From assembly GCA_050302175.1 (NCBI GenBank), contig JBNLAN010000028.1, forward strand, positions 1 to 38,497: DNA of 38,497 bases, written 5' to 3'. The DNA comes from JBNLAN01 sp050302175. GTDB lineage: Bacteria > Pseudomonadota > Zetaproteobacteria > Mariprofundales > Mariprofundaceae. The position numbers and the translations under genes were made by a program. The notes under the pieces are model-generated. The model had not been told where the DNA came from and ran no database searches. It saw only the letters and a program-made list of their open reading frames with translations. Below, piece after piece: positions 33,125 through 38,497 of this stretch; positions within the stretch are counted from its first letter, which is position 1; each line of letters begins with the position of its first letter.

Positions 33125-33153
33125 TTATGGGGACGTCGGATTGCCTTTTCAAG
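33125..33153 (-). promoter_or_regulatory. htpG: Heat-shock (sigma32-type) promoter of htpG
   Basis: On the minus strand CTTGAAA (33147-33153) and CCCCATAA (33125-33132) are 14 bases apart. This is an almost perfect match to the E. coli sigma32 consensus (CTTGAAA, 11-16 bases, CCCCATNT). The -10 lies 34 bases before the htpG ATG. The same CCCC-ATAAA-GGGG also forms a small inverted repeat. Confidence 0.85.
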
Positions 33154-33224
33154 GGCACGAAGCAAACCATCTCGCGACGCAAAAGACAAATTGACCGCAG
33201 ACGATTGCACGGCAGGTTATGCCC

Positions 33225-35984
33225 ATGTCCAAGAATCTCGCCAACCATCTCGTACTTATCGACGGCCCCAACTATGTCTTCCGCGCTTTCCATGCCGTGC
33301 GCAACCTCTCCAACAGCAAGGGAGAGCCCACCAATGCCATATTCGGCTATGTGCAGATGCTGCGCAGCGTGCTTACCCAACTCTCGCCCACCCATGTGGC
33401 GGTCGCCTTCGACCCCAAGGGCGGCAACTTCCGCAACGAAATTTTCCCCGACTACAAGGCGCACCGCCCGCCGATGCCGGAGGACCTTGCCGCGCAGTGG
33501 CCGCGGGTCTGGGATGTTACCCGTGCCTTCAGCATCCCGCTGATCTGCATCGATAACTACGAGGCGGACGATGTTATCGCCACGCTGGCACGGCAGGCCG
33601 AGCAAAAAGATTGGAAGGTCACCATCGTCTCCACCGACAAGGATCTGATGCAGCTGGTCAACGATAACATCCATCTGCTCGACACCATGAAGAGCAAGGA
33701 GTACGACGCAGCTGCCGTGAAAGAAAAATGGGGTGTGGCGCCTGACCGGGTGCACGACCTGCTCTCTCTCTCCGGCGATACCTCCGACAACATCCCCTGC
33801 GTGCCCGGCATCGGCCCGAAGACTGCCGTGCAGCTCCTGGATGAATACGGCGACCTCGAAGGGGTTCTCTCGCACGCCTCCGAGATCAAGCAGCAGAAGC
33901 GGCGCGAAAACCTGATCGAATTCGCCGATGCTGCGCGCCTTGCCTACCGGCTGGTGGCGCTGAAATTCGACACCCCGCTGGAAGTGGAACTGGATGAGCT
34001 CGCCGTAGCCGCCCCCGACCGCACCAGACTTGCCGAGCTGTTTGGTGAGCTGGAGTTCAACCGCCTGCTGGCCGAGTTCAGCGCACCCCCGGCATCCGGC
34101 CCGGCTGCATCGCCTGCACCGGCAGCGGCAAACGAAACAACACCGGTCGCCCCGAATGCGCCGCGCACCGACCGGCTGGTGGACGACGAAGCCTCCCTTA
34201 CTGAACTCATCAGGGCGTTGAAGTCGGCGGAGATGTTTGCGCTCGATACCGAGACCACCTCACTCGCCACCCACGATGCGGATCTGGTCGGCCTCTCCTT
34301 TGCCGTAAAGCCCGGCGAAGGCTGGTATGTGCCTGTTGGCCACGTGGCAGGCGATCTCTTGGCACAGGCACCGAAACAGTTGCCGAAAACGAAGGTGCTG
34401 GAAGCGCTGAAACCGTTACTGGAAGATTCCAAAAAAGGCAAATGCGGCCATAACCTCAAATACGACGCGCAGGTGCTGCGTCGCGCCGGCATTGAGCTTG
34501 CCGGCATCAAGGCCGACTCCATGCTGCTCGCCTACTGCCTCTTCCCGGGTAAATACCCGCCGAAGCTCGACACCGTGGCGGCAGACTATCTCGGCCATCA
34601 GTGTATCAGTTACGAAGAGGTTGCAGGCAAGGGGGCGAAGCAGATCGGCTTTGCCGCCGTACCCATCGAAACGGCGCTGCCCTACGCCGCCGAAGATGCC
34701 GAGGTGGCACTGCGCCTGACGCACACACTCAGCGAACGGCTTGCCCATGAAAAGCGACTCGCACGCCACGACGACATTGAACTGCCTGTGGCTGCAGTGC
34801 TGGCAGATATGGAGTGGACGGGTGCCAAAATCGACCGCGCCATCCTTGCCAAACTCTCCGCCAACTTCGGCGAGCGCATCCAGACGCTCGAAGCCGCCAT
34901 CCATAAGGCTGCAGGCACCGAATTTAATATCGCCTCACCGAAACAGCTGGGTGAACTACTGTTCGATACGCTGCAGCTTCCCGGCGGCAAGAAGACCAAG
35001 AGCGGGCAATGGGCCACCGGACAGGAGGTGCTGGAGGAGCTGGCCGAAGCGCATGAAGTGCCCCGCCTGATTCTGGAAGTACGCCAGCTTGCCAAACTCA
35101 AATCGACCTACACCGATGCGCTGCAAAAACTGATCCATCCGGGCACGGGGCGCGTGCACACCTCCTACAATCAAGGGATTACCAGCACGGGACGCCTCTC
35201 GTCCACCGATCCGAATCTGCAGAATATTCCGATTCGTACCGCCGAGGGGCGCGAGATTCGCAAGGCCTTTATTGCAGACAAAGGGAATCTGCTGCTCTCT
35301 GCCGACTATTCGCAAATCGAACTGCGACTGATGGCGCACTTCTCGGAGGACGAAACCCTGATCCGCGCATTTGCCGAAGGTCAGGACATTCATGCTGCCA
35401 CCGCGGCGGCGGTGAATGGCGTGGATATACGCGACGTGAGCGGCGAAATGCGCAGGCGCGCCAAGATCATCAACTTCGGCATTCTCTACGGCATGAGCGC
35501 CTTCGGCCTCTCCAAACAGCTGGGCGTGGGCCGTGCGGAATCAGCAGCCTTCATCAATGCCTATTTCGAGCGCTACCCATCCGTGCGCGGCTTCATGGAT
35601 GCCACGTTGGAAAGCGCTCGCGCGCAGGGTTATGTGGAGACCCTGCTCGGTCACCGCGTCTACGTGCCGGATATCAACGCCAAAAATGGCATGCATCGGG
35701 CCTATGCGGAGAGAACGGCAATCAATGCGCCGCTACAAGGCTCGGCCGCCGACATCATCAAAGTGGCGATGATTAACCTGCACCGGACACTGAAAACAAA
35801 GCATCCCGAGGCGAAGATGATTTTGCAGGTGCATGATGAACTGGTGGTGGAGTGCCCGGAAAACCGGAAAGCAGAGGTGGTCGAATGCATGCGCGAAATC
35901 ATGCAGGATGCGGCCCAGCTAAAAGTGCCGCTGCTGGTTGATATCGGCGAGGGCAAGAGCTGGTTTGAGGCGCACGCGCTGTAA
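33225..35984 (+). CDS. polA: DNA polymerase I
   Basis: Pol I removes RNA primers, fills gaps and takes part in excision repair. The 919 residues contain all three domains. The 5'-3' exonuclease (about 1-290) has LIDGPNYVFRAFHA, YEADDVIATLA, STDKDLMQLV and GVPG-like CVPGIGPKTAVQLL. The 3'-5' proofreading domain (about 320-510) is apparently active, with Asp341 and Glu343 in ALDTETTSL, GHNLKYDAQVL and YAAEDAEVAL. The polymerase (about 520-919) has motif A Asp694 in DYSQIELRLMAHFS, the finger motif RRAKIINFGILYGMSAFGLSK and motif C Asp871 in LQVHDELVVE. Two starts, at 33219 and 33225, are possible; AGG is better spaced for the second. It diverges from htpG and is followed by the M48 protease gene. 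Confidence 0.98.
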   Translation: MSKNLANHLVLIDGPNYVFRAFHAVRNLSNSKGEPTNAIFGYVQMLRSVLTQLSPTHVAVAFDPKGGNFRNEIFPDYKAHRPPMPEDLAAQWPRVWDVTRAFSIPLICIDNYEADDVIATLARQAEQKDWKVTIVSTDKDLMQLVNDNIHLLDTMKSKEYDAAAVKEKWGVAPDRVHDLLSLSGDTSDNIPCVPGIGPKTAVQLLDEYGDLEGVLSHASEIKQQKRRENLIEFADAARLAYRLVALKFDTPLEVELDELAVAAPDRTRLAELFGELEFNRLLAEFSAPPASGPAASPAPAAANETTPVAPNAPRTDRLVDDEASLTELIRALKSAEMFALDTETTSLATHDADLVGLSFAVKPGEGWYVPVGHVAGDLLAQAPKQLPKTKVLEALKPLLEDSKKGKCGHNLKYDAQVLRRAGIELAGIKADSMLLAYCLFPGKYPPKLDTVAADYLGHQCISYEEVAGKGAKQIGFAAVPIETALPYAAEDAEVALRLTHTLSERLAHEKRLARHDDIELPVAAVLADMEWTGAKIDRAILAKLSANFGERIQTLEAAIHKAAGTEFNIASPKQLGELLFDTLQLPGGKKTKSGQWATGQEVLEELAEAHEVPRLILEVRQLAKLKSTYTDALQKLIHPGTGRVHTSYNQGITSTGRLSSTDPNLQNIPIRTAEGREIRKAFIADKGNLLLSADYSQIELRLMAHFSEDETLIRAFAEGQDIHAATAAAVNGVDIRDVSGEMRRRAKIINFGILYGMSAFGLSKQLGVGRAESAAFINAYFERYPSVRGFMDATLESARAQGYVETLLGHRVYVPDINAKNGMHRAYAERTAINAPLQGSAADIIKVAMINLHRTLKTKHPEAKMILQVHDELVVECPENRKAEVVECMREIMQDAAQLKVPLLVDIGEGKSWFEAHAL

Positions 35985-36015
35985 CGGCCAAACTTGTAAC
36001 GCCCCATTTGTAACG
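35981..36015 (+). repeat. Three direct GTAACG repeats between polA and the protease gene
   Basis: GTAACG occurs at 35981, 35996 and 36010, about one and a half helical turns apart. The first copy contains the polA stop codon, and the last overlaps the ribosome binding site of the protease gene. They may be chance or a local duplication. Confidence 0.35.
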
Positions 36016-36023
36016 GAGTCCAC

Positions 36024-37262
36024 ATGAGTTTTACGACTGTTTTCCTGATTCTGCTCGCCCTGAAAGTGGCAACCGACATGTGGCTGGAGACCCGGCACAA
36101 GAATCACGTCTTTAGCCATCGCGGTGAAGTGCCGCCGATGTTCGCCGAAAAGATTTCACTTGAGGCGCATCAGCGCGCCGCCGACTACACCCTGACCAAG
36201 CTTCGCTTCGGCGCGCTCGAGTCGATCATCTCGGTTCTGCTGCTGTTATTCTGGACTTTGGGCGGCGGGCTGGAGTGGCTGGATCAGGCCATGCGAGGCC
36301 TTGAGTTCGGACCATTGATGCTGAGCACGCTGTTCATGCTCGCCTTTATCCTGATCAGCAGCATCATCGATATTCCCCTCTCGCTCTACCGCACTTTCGG
36401 CATCGAAGCCGCCTTCGGCTTCAACCGCAGCACGGTCGGCCTCTTCTTCGTCGATAAACTCAAGGGTATGGCGCTGACACTGCTGATCGGCGGGCCGCTG
36501 ATCCTGCTGATTATCTGGCTGATGCAGGCCGCCGGTAACAACTGGTGGCTCTACGCCTGGGGCGTGTGGACCGGCTTTTCATTTTTCATGATGTGGGCCT
36601 ACCCCACCTTTATCGCACCGCTGTTCAACAAGTTTCGTCCGCTGGAGGACGAGAGCCTGAAAGCACGCATCGAAGCGCTGCTGGAGCGCTGCGGATTCAA
36701 GAGTAACGGCCTGTTCGTGATGGATGGCTCCAAACGCTCCAGCCACGGCAACGCCTATTTTTCGGGATTGGGTAATGCCAAGCGCATCGTCTTTTTCGAC
36801 ACGCTGCTCGAAAGCCTTGAGCCTGAGGAGACCGAAGCGGTGCTGGCGCACGAGCTCGGCCATTTCAAGAAAAAGCACATCCGCAAGCGCATGTTGTGGA
36901 TGGTAGCGATCACCTTCGGCGCCTTTGCGTTGCTGGGCTATCTCGGTGCGCAGGAATGGTTCTACCACGGGCTCGGCATGAGCACACCGTCAAGCCATGC
37001 GCTGCTGACCCTGTTCACGCTGGCGCTTCCCGTGTTCACCTTCATGACCGCACCTCTCAGCAGCTGGTTATCACGCAAGCACGAGTTCGAGGCCGACGAT
37101 TTTGCCGCCGAGCATGCCGACGGGAACAGACTGATCAGCGCACTGGTGAGGATGTACAAGGATAATGCGGCGACGCTCACGCCCGACCCGCTCTACTCGG
37201 CCTGGCACGATTCGCACCCGCCGGCGCCGATCCGCATCGCGCATTTACAGAGGGGAAAGTAA
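36024..37262 (+). CDS. Ste24-like M48 family membrane metalloprotease
   Basis: This is a zinc protease embedded in the inner membrane, related to the CAAX prenyl protease Ste24. In bacteria such proteins are thought to act in membrane protein quality control, since prenylated substrates are absent. The 412 residues have an N-terminal Ste24-type extension with helices near 4-18, 68-85, 100-118, 150-172 and 180-200. The zinc motif is His276-Glu277-x-x-His280 (AHELGHFKKKH), and the third ligand is Glu356 in RKHEFEADDFAAEHA. Two further helices lie between the motifs. The sequence ends in a soluble segment with SAWHDSHPPAPIRIAHLQ, also typical of Ste24. GGAG lies about seven bases before the ATG. 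It is the last gene of the polA direction. It is longer than HtpX (about 290). Confidence 0.93.
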   Translation: MSFTTVFLILLALKVATDMWLETRHKNHVFSHRGEVPPMFAEKISLEAHQRAADYTLTKLRFGALESIISVLLLLFWTLGGGLEWLDQAMRGLEFGPLMLSTLFMLAFILISSIIDIPLSLYRTFGIEAAFGFNRSTVGLFFVDKLKGMALTLLIGGPLILLIIWLMQAAGNNWWLYAWGVWTGFSFFMMWAYPTFIAPLFNKFRPLEDESLKARIEALLERCGFKSNGLFVMDGSKRSSHGNAYFSGLGNAKRIVFFDTLLESLEPEETEAVLAHELGHFKKKHIRKRMLWMVAITFGAFALLGYLGAQEWFYHGLGMSTPSSHALLTLFTLALPVFTFMTAPLSSWLSRKHEFEADDFAAEHADGNRLISALVRMYKDNAATLTPDPLYSAWHDSHPPAPIRIAHLQRGK

Positions 37263-37370
37263 AGACATTCACCACAGTCCCCCAGGGGAGCTTCTCTTGC
37301 TTCGCAATTCACCTTCGGACACAGAGATTCACAGATAGAAGAAGGGCTATTTTCTGCCCTGCCTAGACGC
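37263..37370. other. Non-coding start of a 322-base intergenic region
   Basis: This stretch follows the protease stop. It contains AGGGC (37343-37347) and GCCCT (37356-37360), which form a five-base stem, and ACACAGAGATTCACAGA-type sequence near 37319-37336, reminiscent of low-complexity intergenic tracts in other genomes. I see no coding sequence or clear terminator with a T-run. Confidence 0.35.
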
Positions 37371-37487
37371 CCCGCCTGCAGATATGCCGAGGCATTCGCC
37401 AGCCGGGAGCGATCAGCACAAAATTCGAAGTTCTATTTTGTGCCGCTTCCGGCTCGAATGCCGAGGACAACATATCTGCCCTGCGGG
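37371..37487. repeat. Large imperfect palindrome (about 117 bases)
   Basis: Successive complementary blocks are CCCGC/GCGGG, GCAGATATG/CATATCTGC, GGCATTCG/CGAATGCC, AGCCGGGAGCG/CGCTTCCGGCT (one G-T) and GCACAAAAT/ATTTTGTGC. They surround a ten-base centre and are separated by small unpaired bulges. Some 42 pairs could form in one long hairpin. It lies in a gene gap and encodes nothing. It resembles a non-autonomous mobile or REP-like element more than a transcription terminator. No target-site duplication was identified. Confidence 0.75.
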
Positions 37488-37489
37488 TG

Positions 37490-37526
37490 CCCTTTCTTGG
37501 TTCTTCTTTGGGCACGCAAAGAAGAA
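37490..37526. repeat. Second hairpin, CCCTTTCTTGG / TTCTTCTTTG...CAAAGAAGAA type
   Basis: TTCTTCTTTG (37501-37510) and CAAAGAAGAA (37517-37526) form a perfect ten-base stem around GGCACG, preceded by GCCCTTTCTTGG. From memory, very similar CCCTTTCTTTGG...CTTTGGGC...CAAAGAAA sequences are scattered in intergenic regions of many proteobacteria. It adjoins the large palindrome and may be part of the same element. Confidence 0.65.
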
Positions 37527-37584
37527 CAGGTTTGGTTTTATCTTGAATGATGCATTCAATTGAAACATGAGAGGAGAGGGATCG

Positions 37585-37785
37585 TCAGACTGTAAACGTC
37601 TCCGCGCTACACATCTTTTTCCAGCAACATTCGCTGCCCAGCGTCGGGTTGCACCAGCGCGTCCCGAAACATGCAGCATACCCCTCCTTACCCTGAATCA
37701 TCTGGATGAGTTCAGCTTTACCAGAGTGACTTTCCGGCTCCAGGCCAAGCTCCATTGCTTTTTGCAGAATCCACGGCTCTACCAT
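37585..37785 (-). CDS. Mini-protein with SAP-like domain and C-terminal cysteine cluster
   Basis: The 66-residue product starts at an ATG (37785) with GGGGAAG five bases upstream; an alternative start at 37818 lacks one. Residues 1-35 (ILQKAMELGLEPESHSGKAELIQMIQ, split) look like a SAP or Rho-N-type helix-extended-loop-helix that binds nucleic acid. Residues 37-59 (YAACFGTRWC, ECCWKKMC) carry five cysteines at 39, 45, 53, 54 and 59. I recall small proteobacterial proteins with the pattern SAP-like, CFGT, Cys, CLWR, Cys, so this is probably a member with an unknown role. Four cysteines could hold a metal or iron-sulfur centre. It lies downstream of ppa on the same strand, behind the ppa terminator. 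Confidence 0.72.
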   Translation of the reverse strand: MVEPWILQKAMELGLEPESHSGKAELIQMIQGKEGYAACFGTRWCNPTLGSECCWKKMCSAETFTV

Positions 37786-37856
37786 CGTCTTCCCCCCTGC
37801 GAGAGTGATACAGGGCAACCAAGCAAACTCCGGGCCATGATAGTAATAAATGCAAA

Positions 37857-37882
37857 AGGGCCGAGGTTTTCACCCCGGCCCT
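37857..37882 (-). terminator. Rho-independent terminator of ppa
   Basis: AGGGCCG and CGGCCCT form a seven-base stem, extended by a GG/CC pair after one mismatch, around a six-base loop. Read on the minus strand it is followed by TTTT and begins 17 bases after the ppa stop. Confidence 0.8.
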
Positions 37883-37899
37883 CTGAAACTAAGAATCAA

Positions 37900-38433
37900 T
37901 TATTTTCCAGTCTTGGCGCGCTCGACCGAATCCATGATCTCCTTCTTGGCAGCCTCAACACCTTCCCAGCCGGTCACCTTCACCCACTTGTTGGGTTCGA
38001 GATCCTTGTAGTGCTCGAAGAAGTGCGTGATCTGGTCGATGAGGAACTTCGGCAGGTCTTCCGGGCTCTGCACATGATTATAAACCGGTTTCAGCTTGGA
38101 AACAGGCACAGCCAGCACCTTGGCATCCATACCACCCTCATCTTCCATCATCAGCACGCCGACCGGGCGGCACGGCACCACGCATCCCGGCATCAGCGCG
38201 AAACTGGTCACCACCAGCACGTCCACCGGATCGCCGTCGTCGGAAAGGGTATTCGGCACGAAGCCGTAGTTGCAGGGATAATGCATGGCGGTATGCATGA
38301 AGCGATCCACGAAAATCGCGCCGGACGCCTTGTCCAGTTCATACTTGATCGGGTCGCCGTGCTGCGGCACCTCGATCACGACGTTGATATCCTCGGGCGG
38401 ATTTTTACCTACCGGGATCTTGCTGATATCCAT
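37900..38433 (-). CDS. ppa: Inorganic pyrophosphatase, family I
   Basis: The enzyme hydrolyses pyrophosphate to phosphate and so drives biosynthetic reactions, including the GlgC reaction. The 177 residues match the E. coli enzyme in length (176). Active-site parts are VVIEVPQHGDPIKYELDK (Glu21 and Lys30), RFMHTAMHYPCNYGFVPNT, the metal-binding DDGDPVDVLV (Asp66, Asp68, Asp71), CRPVGVLMMEDEGGMDAKVLAVP and the C-terminal HFFEHYKDLEPNKWVKVTGW. AGGAG precedes the ATG by about ten bases. The gene has its own promoter-like sequence upstream and a terminator downstream, so it is probably monocistronic. Confidence 0.98.
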   Translation of the reverse strand: MDISKIPVGKNPPEDINVVIEVPQHGDPIKYELDKASGAIFVDRFMHTAMHYPCNYGFVPNTLSDDGDPVDVLVVTSFALMPGCVVPCRPVGVLMMEDEGGMDAKVLAVPVSKLKPVYNHVQSPEDLPKFLIDQITHFFEHYKDLEPNKWVKVTGWEGVEAAKKEIMDSVERAKTGK

Positions 38434-38467
38434 GCATCACACTCCTGTTGAATATTCGATGGCGCGC

Positions 38468-38495
38468 ATTGTAGGCATCGGCCTTGAGCACACAA
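38468..38495 (-). promoter_or_regulatory. ppa: Likely sigma70 promoter of ppa
   Basis: On the minus strand TTGTGT (38490-38495) and TACAAT (38468-38473) are 16 bases apart. The -10 is a good match and lies about 34 bases before the ppa ATG. Confidence 0.6.
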
Positions 38496-38497
38496 GC

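Noticed and set aside
33091..33210. N-terminal extension of htpG to 33210
   Set aside because: It would read through the sigma32-like promoter and lacks similarity to the family; the ATG at 33090 matches HtpG starts.
37567..38451. 294-codon open frame on the plus strand
   Set aside because: It is antisense to ppa and the SAP-like mini-gene and would run through the ppa terminator hairpin.
1..38497. tRNA, rRNA, CRISPR, insertion sequence or phage genes
   Set aside because: No T-loop-like motifs in gene gaps, regular spaced repeats, transposase or integrase motifs were found on reading either strand.

Overview
The window is a continuous stretch of bacterial chromosome from a Gram-negative organism. 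It has outer-membrane and ExbB/ExbD-type genes, an E. coli-like sucAB order, lysC next to csrA, and a sigma32-type promoter in front of htpG. Codon use is moderately GC-rich. The gene set and the odd mixture of neighbours fit a proteobacterium, possibly a Zetaproteobacterium such as Mariprofundus. That assignment is a judgement from gene content and memory, not a computed placement. I saw no tRNA, rRNA, insertion sequence, phage gene or CRISPR array.

Layout. (1) 1-3191, minus strand: recG (its 3' end lies off the window) preceded by a CPA2-type cation/proton antiporter. (2) 3249-11729: a glycogen/alpha-glucan cluster arranged divergently around an intergenic region at 7094-7224. pgm and glgB run leftwards; glgC, a GH57 amylase-like gene and malQ run rightwards. 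The catalytic residues of GlgB, GH57 and MalQ are all visible. No glycogen synthase or phosphorylase gene is in the window. (3) 11733-14502: sixA-like phosphatase (minus), map, and a membrane-anchored class III cyclase with a probable periplasmic SH3-like domain. (4) 28050 down to 14531, all minus strand: ribD, comEC, exbB, exbD, lysC, csrA, sucA, sucB, a ygiD-like dioxygenase and ppsA. Several junctions overlap or abut (exbB/exbD, exbD/lysC, sucB/ygiD). This run joins riboflavin synthesis, DNA uptake, membrane energisation, aspartate-family synthesis, global RNA-level regulation, the 2-oxoglutarate dehydrogenase step and PEP synthesis. (5) 28124-31165: yaaA followed by an AT-richer islet with a small outer-membrane-barrel candidate, a LexA-like S24 peptidase that lacks a DNA-binding domain, and an unrecognised membrane protein, closed by a strong bidirectional terminator. 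(6) 31195-38497: htpG and polA (divergent), a Ste24-like M48 protease, a 322-base gap with a large imperfect palindrome, a tiny SAP-like cysteine-rich protein, and ppa.

How the parts fit. Pgm, GlgC and GlgB supply and branch glycogen precursors, while GH57 and MalQ remodel or degrade the glucan. CsrA, encoded in the same window, is the classical repressor of glycogen genes in other bacteria, and GGA cores overlap several ribosome binding sites in the glucan cluster. PpsA and SucAB link this storage metabolism to central carbon flow.

The least ordinary items are: the 2-oxoglutarate dehydrogenase E2 without a recognisable E3-binding domain; the cyclase with a C-terminal SH3-like sensor; the LexA-like protein without a helix-turn-helix and with a palindrome upstream; the 37371-37526 palindromic repeat; and the SAP/four-cysteine mini-protein. 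I did not find a clear new multi-gene defence or mobile system.
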